The notes under the pieces: generated by a model | Database searches by the model: none | Seen by the model: the letters and a program-made list of their open reading frames with translations, nothing else | Told to the model about the DNA's origin: nothing | Assembly: GCF_001696715.1 (NCBI RefSeq) | Contig: NZ_MBFM01000004.1 | Span: 133,652-175,908 of the forward strand | Reading direction: 5' to 3' | Source: Thauera phenolivorans | GTDB lineage: Bacteria > Pseudomonadota > Gammaproteobacteria > Burkholderiales > Rhodocyclaceae | DNA: 42,257 nucleotides | Shown: positions 1-8,759 of the stretch, in pieces | Numbering within the stretch: position 1 is the stretch's first letter | Layout of the letters: every line of letters begins with the position of its first letter | Position numbers and translations under genes: made by a program

Positions 1-2
1 AC

Positions 3-647
3 AAGCCCTTCAAGCGCCAGCACCTGATCCACTACTCTCGCGAGGAACAGACGGCGCTGATGCGGCGCGGCCTCGCGCTGCTTGCCGAGGCGGGTAACCG
101 TGAGATCACCGCGTTTCGGGCCGGCAGTTTCGCTGCGAACGCCGACACCCTGACTGCCGTCAAGGCATGCGGCCTCGACGTCGATTCCAGCCTCAACATG
201 CTCTATCCGTATTCCGGCGAGGACGTTCGCGCAGAAGGTGATTTCTACTTCCCGCGCGAGCGAGACGGGCTGAAACTGCTGCCAATGACGGTATTTCGCG
301 ATGGATGGGGGAGCCTCCGCCATGCGCAGATCGGCGCCTGTGGCGTTGCCGAGCTTTGCCATGCGATCGAGAATTCAGCCGACCGCAATCACCCCTGCTT
401 CACGATCCTCTCCCACAACTTCGAGATGCTTCGCGCCGGCGCAAGCCAGCCGGACCGCGTCGTGGCGGGCCGCTTCGAAAGGCTGTGCCGCTTTCTCGGC
501 GAAAATCGCGACAGCTTCCCGACTGCCGGGCTCCGATCAATGCCCCCACTTCACGACATGCCTCGTGATGCAAGCCTCGCCGACGTGGGCCGACTCGCGA
601 CCCTCCGGCGCTTTGCCGGGCAGGCCGCGCGGCGGCTCCCGTTCTGA
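3..647 (+). CDS. Polysaccharide deacetylase family protein (5' truncated by window edge)
   Basis: The reading frame is open from the left edge, in phase with base 3, so only the C-terminal part (about 214 residues) is visible. The stretch ITAFRAGSFAAN and the later SHNFEMLR resemble the FRAG and SHxxE/H segments of WalW-like NodB-fold deacetylases; the N-terminal metal-binding Asp and HxxxH motifs would lie outside the window. The gene ends 15 bp before the ATP-grasp gene on the same strand, so the two are probably co-transcribed. It faces the XrtA exopolysaccharide operon and likely works on the same polymer or an envelope sugar, which is inferred from position. It is distinct from the DUF3473-type deacetylase inside the operon. 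Confidence 0.75.
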   Translation, partial: KPFKRQHLIHYSREEQTALMRRGLALLAEAGNREITAFRAGSFAANADTLTAVKACGLDVDSSLNMLYPYSGEDVRAEGDFYFPRERDGLKLLPMTVFRDGWGSLRHAQIGACGVAELCHAIENSADRNHPCFTILSHNFEMLRAGASQPDRVVAGRFERLCRFLGENRDSFPTAGLRSMPPLHDMPRDASLADVGRLATLRRFAGQAARRLPF

Positions 648-662
648 CCCGCAAGGATTTCG

Positions 663-1892
663 ATGACCGAAAACTCCCTCCAGACCGATCTGCCCTGCTT
701 CGTCCTCGGGATAGAGACACAGATCGGGGTCGGCGTGATCCGGGAATTGGGCCGCGCCGGTGTTCGCGTCGTCGGCCTCGCCAGCCGCGAACGATCGATC
801 GGAATCGCTTCCCGCTACCTCGAGCGCGCCGTGGTCGTCGGGCACGCACGTAACGACGCACTCGTGCGGCGCATCCGCGCGCTAGGCGAAGAGTACGGCG
901 GTGCGATCCTGCTCGGCATCTCGGAGACCGACCTGAAGTGGCTGATTGAGAACCGGGATGCTTTCGGCCCGGTGAAGGTGATCGCACCCGAAGCCGAGAC
1001 TTTCGCCCGTGTGCTCGACAAGGCCCGGACCCTCGCGCTGGCCGAAAGCGTGGGGATTCGCGTGCCGCGCACTCGCTCAGCACAGAGCCTGGAGGAATGG
1101 GAGGCAGCCTGCGAGGACCTCAACTATCCGGTGGTGGTGAAATGGGCTGATCCGATCGCCGCCATGCCTCTCCTGCATGGCCACGGTCTCACCCTGCAGA
1201 AGTTGGAATACGCCGCCGACGCCGCGAGCCTGCGCAGGATCGGCGAGCGCTTCGCGGTGGCTGGGATCTGGCCGCTCATCCAGGAATACTGCCCGGGGCG
1301 GGGCCTCGGACAATTCTTCTTCATGCACGAGGGTACGGCGATCCGGCGCTTCCAGCATCTGCGCATCGCAGAGTGGCCGCCCGAGGGCGGCTTCTCGAGC
1401 GTGTGCGACGCGGTGCCGCTATCCCGGCATCAGGCGCTTCAGGAGCGCTCGATCGCGCTGCTGCAGGCGATCGGCTGGGAAGGCTGCGCGATGGTGGAGT
1501 ATCGCCTGGACGACGCCACCGGGGATGCGATGCTGATGGAAATCAACGGCCGCTTCTGGGGAAGTTTTCCGCTCGCGGTCCATGCCGGGGCCGGCTTCGC
1601 GAGCCTCTCTTATCACGTACAGGGACTTGGCCGCATGCCGCCATTGCCGCCGCTGAATGACGACCTGCGCTGCCGCATGGTGTCGACCGAGCTCAAGCGT
1701 CTGGTTCGGATCGTTCTGCAGCCCGGCCGGATCCGGGATCCCTTCTTCAAGGTCCAGCCTCGCCAGGAGCTCTGGCGCTTCGCCAGCGACTTCTTTCGCC
1801 CGAGAACGCGCTACTACCTCTGGGATCGGCGTGATCCCGGGCCGCTGCTCGCCGATCTTCGCAACTACGCCCTACGCCTGTTGAAGCCTTGA
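663..1892 (+). CDS. ATP-grasp domain carboxylate-amine ligase-like protein
   Basis: This is a 409-residue protein. Residues about 12-110 form a Rossmann-like preATP-grasp domain (VLGIETQIGVGVIRELGRAG). An ATP-grasp fold follows, with PVVVKWADP near 155-165 as the nucleotide-binding Lys strand and MLMEINGRFWGSFPL near 305 as the metal-binding Glu-x-Asn segment. ATP-grasp enzymes join a carboxylate to an amine or thiol through an acyl-phosphate; the substrate here is unknown. A good ribosome site (AAGGA, 5 nt before ATG) supports the start. The last 21 bp overlap, tail to tail, the end of the O-antigen-ligase-like gene on the other strand. The position suggests amide decoration of the exopolysaccharide or its precursor, which is an inference. 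Confidence 0.82.
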   Translation: MTENSLQTDLPCFVLGIETQIGVGVIRELGRAGVRVVGLASRERSIGIASRYLERAVVVGHARNDALVRRIRALGEEYGGAILLGISETDLKWLIENRDAFGPVKVIAPEAETFARVLDKARTLALAESVGIRVPRTRSAQSLEEWEAACEDLNYPVVVKWADPIAAMPLLHGHGLTLQKLEYAADAASLRRIGERFAVAGIWPLIQEYCPGRGLGQFFFMHEGTAIRRFQHLRIAEWPPEGGFSSVCDAVPLSRHQALQERSIALLQAIGWEGCAMVEYRLDDATGDAMLMEINGRFWGSFPLAVHAGAGFASLSYHVQGLGRMPPLPPLNDDLRCRMVSTELKRLVRIVLQPGRIRDPFFKVQPRQELWRFASDFFRPRTRYYLWDRRDPGPLLADLRNYALRLLKP

Positions 1893-3209
1893 CGCAGGCG
1901 GCGTGGCGAGTCGGTCGCCCACGAACACGGGAATGCCGAGGATCCGGCGCTCCGAATCGCCAGCGAGTTCACGCTGCCAACCCCTGCTCTGCACCCACAC
2001 CCGGGCGGCGACGGTGAGCGCCATGAGGTTGTAAGGCAGATCGAAGTAAGTGAGGCTGAGGAAGGCGCCTCCCACTGCGAAACCGATCAGGGACACCTGG
2101 ATCATCGAACCGAGTTGAACGCACCATTCGGTTTCGGGTTGGGCCCGTCCATGCTTGCGTAGCCAGCCGGCGCTCATCCAAGTGGAGATCCACAGGCATA
2201 TGTAGATGAACAGTCCGGGAAAGCCGTGCTCACCCAGCATGTGGAAATAGATACTGTGGGCGGACACGATCATCGTCGGGTCGGGTGCGTACATGCTGTA
2301 GACGAAGGCGTTGTAGATACTGAAGCCCCCCCCGAAGAGGTTCTCCTTGGCAATATTGAACGCCATCCACCACGCGTTGATGCGGCCCATTGCCGAAAGA
2401 TCCTCCTCGTAGGTCTGCATCGTGCCCATACGCTCCCACCATGTGTCCGGCATGAAGGAGAGAAATACGACCCCACACGACAACAAGATAACCGCGGTTG
2501 CGAGCTTGTTCTTCCCCCGCCACCAGAGCAGCGTCAGCATCGCCGTGACGGCGAGCAAGGCGCCCCGCGACTGCGATCCGAGGATCGACGCACCGCAAAG
2601 CACCATTGCCGCCGTCATTGCATGCTTCTGCCAAGCCTTCTCCAGCGTAGTCTGCAGGAAGCGGAGCATTGGGACGGTCATGATCAGCGCTACCGCCAGG
2701 GAATTGTTCTCTTCCAGATACGAACCCGATGGGCCGCGGACGTGGAACGCGCCTCCGGTGGATAGCGTGAAGATGCCGCCCTTGATGCCGAAGAACGCCA
2801 CCGAAAGGGTCAGCACCCATGCAAATACCATCATTTCCCGCTTGGTGCGGATCAGCATCAAGGTGACGAGCACCATGAGGTCGATCTTCAGCACCTTTTC
2901 CAGCATGCCGAGGCTCGAGGCAGTATCGAAGGCGAACACGGTGGTGATGCACATCCAGCCGATCAGAATCGCCAGCCAGGTCACGGGCGCGCCGATGAAG
3001 GGATTTCGCTTTTCCTTCGACGCGAGGAGCCCGACCAGGGTGCACACTGCGATGAACATCGCCACCGGCGCATCGAACATGAAGCCGTATGCCATTCGGT
3101 GAGGATTCATGATGCTGATCCAGGTCCACATCATTGCGCCGACGAACGGGTGCCTGAGCGCCATCAGGCCGCCCGGGACGATGATCAGCAACAGGATCAG
3201 GTCACGCAT
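1872..3209 (-). CDS. O-antigen ligase-like membrane protein, exosortase A system-associated (TIGR03097 type)
   Basis: A 445-residue polytopic inner-membrane protein with about ten to eleven hydrophobic segments and a large loop near residues 285-340 (MGRINAWWMAF...AHSIYFHMLGEHG). That loop matches the periplasmic Wzy_C/WaaL catalytic region. Members of this family occur only in XrtA clusters and are called putative O-glycosylation ligases; transfer or polymerisation of lipid-linked glycan in the periplasm is the accepted guess, not a proven reaction. It is the last gene of the operon. Its ATG overlaps the upstream glycosyltransferase stop by 8 bp (ATGCGTGA), giving translational coupling. It has visibly more A/T than its neighbours, as expected for a membrane protein. 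Confidence 0.88.
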   Translation of the reverse strand: MRDLILLLIIVPGGLMALRHPFVGAMMWTWISIMNPHRMAYGFMFDAPVAMFIAVCTLVGLLASKEKRNPFIGAPVTWLAILIGWMCITTVFAFDTASSLGMLEKVLKIDLMVLVTLMLIRTKREMMVFAWVLTLSVAFFGIKGGIFTLSTGGAFHVRGPSGSYLEENNSLAVALIMTVPMLRFLQTTLEKAWQKHAMTAAMVLCGASILGSQSRGALLAVTAMLTLLWWRGKNKLATAVILLSCGVVFLSFMPDTWWERMGTMQTYEEDLSAMGRINAWWMAFNIAKENLFGGGFSIYNAFVYSMYAPDPTMIVSAHSIYFHMLGEHGFPGLFIYICLWISTWMSAGWLRKHGRAQPETEWCVQLGSMIQVSLIGFAVGGAFLSLTYFDLPYNLMALTVAARVWVQSRGWQRELAGDSERRILGIPVFVGDRLATPPASRLQQA

Positions 3210-4365
3210 TCGAACTCATCCTCGAAGTAATAGGACCACGGCCAGGGCGGGCGACCGACCGGTACACGCGAAGCCACTGTTCGCGAACGGTGGGCCAGGC
3301 ATACGCGGCCGCGGCCTTCAGGCCGGCATCGCGAAGTCCGGCGGCCAGCGCGGGTTCGCGAAGGACGCGAACCGCGGCCACCCCCATGGCCTCCGCGTCG
3401 CCGACCGGCACGAGCAGACCCGACACGCCATTGTCCACGATGTCCGGGATCCCGCCGGCGTCGGTGCTGACCACCGGCACCCCACTGCCGAACGCTTCCA
3501 GAATCGAGATCGGCATGTTGTCCACCGTGCTCGGGTTGAGCATGCAGTCGGCCGAGGCGTAGAGCGCCGGGATGTTCGCGTTATCGACACGACCACAGAA
3601 ATCGACGCTACCCTCGAGCGCCAGCTCGGCAACCAGTGCCTGCAGCCGGCCCAGTTCGGGGCCGCTGCCGGCGACGGTGAGCCGGCCGCCGGCGAATGCC
3701 TGCCGAACGATCGCGAAGGCGCGAATCGCGGTGGGGATGTCATAGATCGGCTCGAGGTTGCGAGTGACGATCAGGTGGGGCGCATCGCCGAATGGCGGGC
3801 GCTCCACGGCGCTGAAGCGGGACAGGTCGACGATATTGGGAACGATCGTCGCGTCCAGCCCGTGCCGGGCGAACACGCGCTGCAGGAAGCCAGACGGCGT
3901 GACACGCGCATTTGCCCTCGCGAGGGTCGCCAGCACATGGCGCGGCGCCCGCGAAAAGAAACGGTCGGCGTTGCCGCCCCGGTAATTGATGATGACGCCG
4001 GCGCCCCTCGCGCGGCCGATCCAGGCCGCCGGCGTCGCGAACAGATGCCAGGCCCAGCCGGAGTTGGCGAGGATGTGCATGACGTCCGCCCGTCCCGCCG
4101 CGACCCAGAGCCGATACAGATAGGGCAGCAGGCGGAACACCGCGCGCAACACCGGAATCCGGCCGATCCAGCGTGGTCGGTAGGGCGGATTGTGGCGCAC
4201 GAGCTCCACCACGACCCCGTCCTGACGGAGCAGGCGGACGAGCTGCTCGCACTGGTTCGCCATGCCGCCGGAAGGCGGCGGGAGCGGACCCACGATGCAC
4301 ACCGCAGGCGTATCGGTACGCTCGGATGTGCTTGCGGGAGGGGAGGTAAGGCTCGAAGTCGTCAT
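3202..4365 (-). CDS. GT4 family glycosyltransferase, XrtA locus
   Basis: A 387-residue GT-B glycosyltransferase. The N-terminal acceptor domain starts with VCIVGPLPPPSGGMANQ (glycine-rich loop, residues about 23-40). The C-terminal nucleotide-sugar domain has PNIVDLSRF near 195 and the retaining GT4 signature EAFGSGVPVVSTDAGGIPD, with the E-x7-E type glutamates. It probably adds one sugar to the undecaprenyl-linked EPS repeat on the cytoplasmic face. The ATG at 4365 is chosen because it overlaps the upstream stop as ATGA; the same frame is open about 66 codons further upstream but that part reads as a shadow of the neighbouring gene. Donor and acceptor sugars cannot be told from sequence. Confidence 0.9.
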   Translation of the reverse strand: MTTSSLTSPPASTSERTDTPAVCIVGPLPPPSGGMANQCEQLVRLLRQDGVVVELVRHNPPYRPRWIGRIPVLRAVFRLLPYLYRLWVAAGRADVMHILANSGWAWHLFATPAAWIGRARGAGVIINYRGGNADRFFSRAPRHVLATLARANARVTPSGFLQRVFARHGLDATIVPNIVDLSRFSAVERPPFGDAPHLIVTRNLEPIYDIPTAIRAFAIVRQAFAGGRLTVAGSGPELGRLQALVAELALEGSVDFCGRVDNANIPALYASADCMLNPSTVDNMPISILEAFGSGVPVVSTDAGGIPDIVDNGVSGLLVPVGDAEAMGVAAVRVLREPALAAGLRDAGLKAAAAYAWPTVREQWLRVYRSVARPGRGPITSRMSSNA

Positions 4366-5603
4366 GCTGCCTGATGGATGTGCCCGGCTGCAGCAGCGCC
4401 GGTCGCGAGTAATTCGTCGAGCAGGCCAAGATGCGCCTGCCAGCTGTAGTTCTTCAGCACGCAGTCGCGCGCCAGCTGACCCATATGCTGCCGCCAGAGG
4501 CCATCCCCCAGCAAGCGTACGACCCCATTGGCAAACGCCTCCTCGCCCTCCGCGACCACGCACTCGCGACCGTCCTGCGCGGCAAGCCCGACCGCCGGCG
4601 CCGCGGACAGGACGACCGGGCGCGCCATCGCCATCGCCTCGAGCACCTTGTTCTGGATGCCGCGCGCGATACGCAGCGGCGCGACGACGACATCGGCGTG
4701 CGCGAGGTAGGGGCGCACATCGGGGACCGTACCGGTGACGGTGACGGCCTCCCCGGCCAGGTCGAGCACCGCCGGTGCGGGGTTCATGCCGACGATCCAG
4801 AAGCGGACGTCGCCAAGCCGCGCCCGGATCGAGGGCAGGATGTCCTTGGCGAACCAGCTCACTGCGTCGATGTTGGGCCAGTAATCCATCGCGCCGGTAA
4901 AGAGAACGACCGGACGGCCGGCCGGATAGGGCGAATCGAACCCGGCACCGGGTGCGAAGTAATCCGCATCGACGCCGTTCTGCATGACGCGGATCCCATC
5001 ACCGGCTTCAGGCGCCGCGCGCCGGAAAAGGTCGGCCTCGGCCTCGGTCACGAACAGACTGCTGTCCGCCCTGCTCGCTGCGGCACGCTCGAAGGCGAGC
5101 AGCCGCGCCCCTTCTCGCCGGTACAACCACGACAGCGGCCAGGGTCGATCGGCAGCGTACTGCGACCACTTGGCGGAATCGACATCGCAGAAATCGACGA
5201 TCGCACGCTCCAGCCGCAGCGGCGCAAGATACTGCGCCATCGGCCCGGAGAAGGCCACCGCCTGCGCGATGCGCTCGCGGTTGACCGTGGTGCGCACCCA
5301 CTCGGCGAGCCGGGCGTCGCGGTAGTAGGGAAGACTTAGCGCCTCGCTGCCGAGCAGCGCCGACAGGCTGGCGACGCGTTTGAGCCGGGGGTTCAGCTCG
5401 ATCGCACACACGTCCTCGCACCACGCCTTCAGCCGCTCCACATGGACGCGGTCGTCGGGGTGATCGACGAAGGTGCCGAGGAACACCCTGTGGTGCCGCG
5501 CGAGCTGGCGCAGGATGTTGAACGAGCGCACCTTGTCCCCCTTGTTCGGGGGATAGGGGATGCGGTGCACGAGGTAGAGGATTGGCGGGCGAACGTCAGT
5601 CAA
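4362..5603 (-). CDS. TIGR03087 family PEP-CTERM/XrtA system glycosyltransferase
   Basis: A GT4-type enzyme of about 413 residues. The segment ILYLVHRIPYPPNKGDKVRS at the N terminus is characteristic of this XrtA-linked family, and NGVDADYF, FTGAMDYWPNIDAV and the C-terminal EAMAMARPVVLS mark the donor domain. It likely adds a sugar to the EPS repeat unit. I prefer the TTG at 5603: a GGAG lies 6 nt upstream, the overlap with the preceding gene is only 8 bp, and the conserved start follows after a few residues. The alternative ATG at 5639 would overlap the upstream gene by 44 bp and lacks a visible ribosome site. The stop forms ATGA with the next gene. Confidence 0.88.
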   Translation of the reverse strand: MTDVRPPILYLVHRIPYPPNKGDKVRSFNILRQLARHHRVFLGTFVDHPDDRVHVERLKAWCEDVCAIELNPRLKRVASLSALLGSEALSLPYYRDARLAEWVRTTVNRERIAQAVAFSGPMAQYLAPLRLERAIVDFCDVDSAKWSQYAADRPWPLSWLYRREGARLLAFERAAASRADSSLFVTEAEADLFRRAAPEAGDGIRVMQNGVDADYFAPGAGFDSPYPAGRPVVLFTGAMDYWPNIDAVSWFAKDILPSIRARLGDVRFWIVGMNPAPAVLDLAGEAVTVTGTVPDVRPYLAHADVVVAPLRIARGIQNKVLEAMAMARPVVLSAAPAVGLAAQDGRECVVAEGEEAFANGVVRLLGDGLWRQHMGQLARDCVLKNYSWQAHLGLLDELLATGAAAAGHIHQAA

Positions 5604-6801
5604 CGGTAACTCCGGCGAGGCGGCGATAGACCGGCGCATAGTTGGCGACGCTGTTCTTCCAGTTGCGCACCCGCTCGACGAAATCCCGCCCCGCCGAGCG
5701 CATCATCGGCCAACGTTCGCGATGCGAGAGCATGTCGCCGATCGCCGCTGCAAGCGCGTCGGCACTGCCCGCCTTGAACAGCTTGCCGGTCTCGCCGTCG
5801 CGGATCAGCTCCTTGTGGCCGCCGACGTCGGAGGCCACGAACAGACGCCCCTGCGCCATCGCTTCGAGCGGCTTGAGCGGGGTAACGAGCTCGGTGAGGC
5901 GCATCGAGTGACGCGGGTAGGCGAGCAGGTCGATCTGATCGTAGTAGCGGCTCACCTCGCTGTGCGGCACTCGACCGGTGAAGACGATCTTGTCGGCCAC
6001 GCCGAGCCGCCGCGCCTGTGCCTTGAGGTTCGCGTCCTGCGGACCGCCGCCGACGAGCAGCAGACGCAACTCGGGGCGCTTTTGCAGCAGCGCGGGGAAG
6101 GCGTCGAGCAGCAGGTCGAGGCCCTCGTAGGCGTAGAAAGACCCTACGAAGCCGACCGTGGTGCAGCCTTCCAGGCCGAGCTGACGCCTGAGTTCGGGGT
6201 CGGGTTCTCCGGAGAGTTGGAAGCCTTCCACATCCACCGCATTCGGAATGACGGTGACCTTTGCCGAGGGAACGCCGCGGGCGACGATGTCCGCGCGCAG
6301 GCCTTCGCAGATGGTGAAGGCGTGCGAGACGCGCTTCAACGCCCAGGTTTCCATTGCGCGCGTGGCGCGGTAGCGCAGGCTGCCTTCGGCGGTGCTGCCG
6401 TGGTCGACCGCGGCGTCTTCCCAGAAGGCGCGGATCTCGTACACCACCGGAATGCCGAGGCGCTTGCCGACGCGGATCGCCGGGATGACATTGAGCACCG
6501 GGGAATGGGCATGCAGCACATCGGGCTTGAGCTCGCGGGCGAGCTGCTCCAGCCGGGCTTCGGTGATGCGCATGAGCCGCAATTCGTTGATCCCCGCCGG
6601 GCCGGCCTCGGGCACCGGACAGCGGTAGAAGCGCAGGCCATCGACCTCCTCGACCCAGGTCGCCGTCTCACCCTGCTTGGGCGAGGTCAGGTGGAACGTC
6701 TCCCAGCCCAGCGCCCGCTGCTCGCGCAGGATGGCCGCGGTACGGAAGGTGTAGCCGCTGTGCAGTGGGATGGAGTGATCGAGGATATGAAGGATGCGCA
6801 T
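5596..6801 (-). CDS. TIGR04063 family PEP-CTERM/XrtA system glycosyltransferase
   Basis: A 401-residue GT4 glycosyltransferase. It begins MRILHILDHSIPLHSGYTFR, a hallmark of this XrtA-specific family. HAHSPVLNVIPAI near 105 lies in the acceptor domain; IPNAVDVEGF near 210, VGFVGSFYAYEGLDLLL and the EAMAQGRLFVASDVGGHKE signature near 330 form the donor domain. The role is cytoplasmic addition of a sugar during assembly of the lipid-linked EPS repeat. The ATG at 6801 is chosen over longer in-frame extensions because the conserved family start coincides with it. It lies 5 bp after the amidotransferase gene and overlaps the next gene by 8 bp, so it is firmly in the operon. Sugar specificity is unknown. 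Confidence 0.92.
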   Translation of the reverse strand: MRILHILDHSIPLHSGYTFRTAAILREQRALGWETFHLTSPKQGETATWVEEVDGLRFYRCPVPEAGPAGINELRLMRITEARLEQLARELKPDVLHAHSPVLNVIPAIRVGKRLGIPVVYEIRAFWEDAAVDHGSTAEGSLRYRATRAMETWALKRVSHAFTICEGLRADIVARGVPSAKVTVIPNAVDVEGFQLSGEPDPELRRQLGLEGCTTVGFVGSFYAYEGLDLLLDAFPALLQKRPELRLLLVGGGPQDANLKAQARRLGVADKIVFTGRVPHSEVSRYYDQIDLLAYPRHSMRLTELVTPLKPLEAMAQGRLFVASDVGGHKELIRDGETGKLFKAGSADALAAAIGDMLSHRERWPMMRSAGRDFVERVRNWKNSVANYAPVYRRLAGVTVD

Positions 6802-6806
6802 GAGGC

Positions 6807-8735
6807 TCAGGCGTATTCGGTTGCGGCGGGCGACGGCGTGTTTTGACTCTGGTTGTTGCGCAGGAAGGCTTCGAACATCAGCAGGGTCCACAGCGGCGCG
6901 CTGTAGTCGCGCGCGCCCGACTCATGGGCGTCGACCAGATGCTGCAGGTAGTTCCGGTTGAAGATGCCGGTGGCGGCGAGGGTCTCGCCCAGCACCGCAT
7001 CGCGCATCCGCTGCCTGAGCGGACCGCGGAACCAGCGCGCCAGCGGCACGGCAAAGCCCTTCTTCGGCCGGTAAAGCACCTCGTTCGGCAGCAGCGGCTC
7101 CATGGATTTCTTGAACAGGTACTTGCCCTCGGCACCCCTTATCTTGAGCGAGGACGGCAGGCTGGCGAGCCATTCGACCAGCGGGTGGTCCATCAGGGGT
7201 TCGCGCACCTCGAGCGAGTGCGCCATGCTGGCGCGGTCGACCTTGGTGTTGATGTCACCGACCAGATAAGTATGGAGGTCGAGGTACTGGACGAGCGCGA
7301 GCGGGTCGTCGGTTTCCGCATTCGCGGCATGGCGACGGAAGACTTCGAGTGCGTCGTAACCGCCGAGGCGGCGCTGGAAATCGGCCGAGAAAAGCTGCGT
7401 ACGCATGTCGCCGCGCAGGATCGAGACGCTGTGGAAGTAGGCCTCCACCGAATCGCGCGCGAGCGCCTGGAAGGTGGTCTTGGCGCGGAACACCCGCGGC
7501 GCCCAGTCGGCCTTCGGGTAGACGCGGCCGAGCAGGCTGAACAGGGGCTGACGTACGCCGTCCGGCACCTTCTCGCGCAGCCGCTCTTCCATCATGAAGG
7601 AACGGTAGCGCCGGTAGCCGCCGAAGCTCTCGTCGCCGCCGTCGCCCGACAAGGCCACCGTGACCTTCTTGCGCGCGAGCTGACACACGCGGTAGGTGGG
7701 GATCGCGGAGCTGTCGGCGTAGGGCTCGTCGTAGAGCGCGGCCAGGGTGTCGATGAGGTCGAAGTCGTCGGACTTCACCGTCTCGAGCAGGTGGTTGGTG
7801 CGGTAGCGGTCCGCGACCATCTGGGCGAACTCGGACTCGTTGAACTTGGGATCGTCGAAGCCGATCGAGCAGGTGTTGACCGGCGTGTCCGACAGGCCCG
7901 CCATGACGGCGACGACCGCGCTCGAATCCACCCCACCGGAGAGGAAAGCGCCAAGCGGCACCTCGGAGATCATGCGCAGGCGCACCGATTCGCGCAGGCG
8001 CGCGGTGAGTTCGGCGGTGGCGTCTTCGAGCGAGAGCGGGTTGTCGAGGGTGAAGCGTACGTCCCAGTAACGCTTCGGCTCGGCCAACGGCTCGCCGCGG
8101 CGGATGCAGAGGGTCTCGCCGGCGCCGAGCTTCTTCGCGCCGACGAAGATCGTGCGCGGTTCGGCGACGTAGCCGAGGGCGAAGTACTCCTCCACCGCGA
8201 GCGGGTCGAGCTCCCGATTGAGCCCGGGGTGCTGCATCAGCACCTTCAGCTCGGAACCGAAGGCGAGCGTGCCGTCGTCGAGCAGCGCGTAGAACAGTGG
8301 CTTCACCGCGAGACGGTCGCGCGCCAGGAAGAGGGTGTCGCGATTGCGGTCGTACAGCGCGAAGGCGAACATGCCACGGAAGCGCTGCACGCAGTCTTCG
8401 CCCCAGGCCTCCCAGGCATGGACGATGACCTCGGTGTCACTGTGGGTGTGGAAGACGTGGCCGAGCGCCTCGAGCTCCGGCACCAGCTGCTGGAAGTTGT
8501 AGATCTCGCCGTTGAACACCACCGCGACCGAGCCGTCCTCGTTGAACAGGGGCTGCTGGCCGGTGGAGAGGTCGATGATCGACAGCCGGCGATGGGCGAG
8601 CGCGACGCCGGGTTCGAAATGGAAGCCGCCTTCATCGGGCCCGCGATGGAACTGGACGTCGTTCATCCGCTGCACGAGTTCACGCGAAAAGTCGCGCTTG
8701 CCGCGAGTGTCGAAAAGTCCTGCAATGCCGCACAT
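6807..8735 (-). CDS. XrtA/PEP-CTERM system amidotransferase (asparagine synthase B-like, TIGR03108 type)
   Basis: A 642-residue two-domain enzyme. Cys2 of the N-terminal MCGIAGLF is the Ntn-type glutaminase nucleophile, so the ATG at 8735 must be the start; an upstream in-frame TTG at 8741 would bury the Cys. FNGEIYNF near 75 and SDTEV near 100 complete the glutaminase site. The synthetase domain has the PP-loop LSGGVDSS near 260 and LSGDGGDE further on. Ammonia from glutamine is passed to an adenylated carboxylate. In XrtA loci this homologue is thought to amidate a sugar acid or a precursor rather than aspartate; that is inference from repeated co-occurrence. It sits between two glycosyltransferase genes. 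Confidence 0.93.
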   Translation of the reverse strand: MCGIAGLFDTRGKRDFSRELVQRMNDVQFHRGPDEGGFHFEPGVALAHRRLSIIDLSTGQQPLFNEDGSVAVVFNGEIYNFQQLVPELEALGHVFHTHSDTEVIVHAWEAWGEDCVQRFRGMFAFALYDRNRDTLFLARDRLAVKPLFYALLDDGTLAFGSELKVLMQHPGLNRELDPLAVEEYFALGYVAEPRTIFVGAKKLGAGETLCIRRGEPLAEPKRYWDVRFTLDNPLSLEDATAELTARLRESVRLRMISEVPLGAFLSGGVDSSAVVAVMAGLSDTPVNTCSIGFDDPKFNESEFAQMVADRYRTNHLLETVKSDDFDLIDTLAALYDEPYADSSAIPTYRVCQLARKKVTVALSGDGGDESFGGYRRYRSFMMEERLREKVPDGVRQPLFSLLGRVYPKADWAPRVFRAKTTFQALARDSVEAYFHSVSILRGDMRTQLFSADFQRRLGGYDALEVFRRHAANAETDDPLALVQYLDLHTYLVGDINTKVDRASMAHSLEVREPLMDHPLVEWLASLPSSLKIRGAEGKYLFKKSMEPLLPNEVLYRPKKGFAVPLARWFRGPLRQRMRDAVLGETLAATGIFNRNYLQHLVDAHESGARDYSAPLWTLLMFEAFLRNNQSQNTPSPAATEYA

Positions 8736-8759
8736 GCGCAAATCCTCGTGTTCGTGTGC

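Noticed and set aside
8736-8741. TTG start two codons upstream of the amidotransferase ATG
   Set aside because: The catalytic cysteine must follow the initiator methionine, which fixes the start at 8735.
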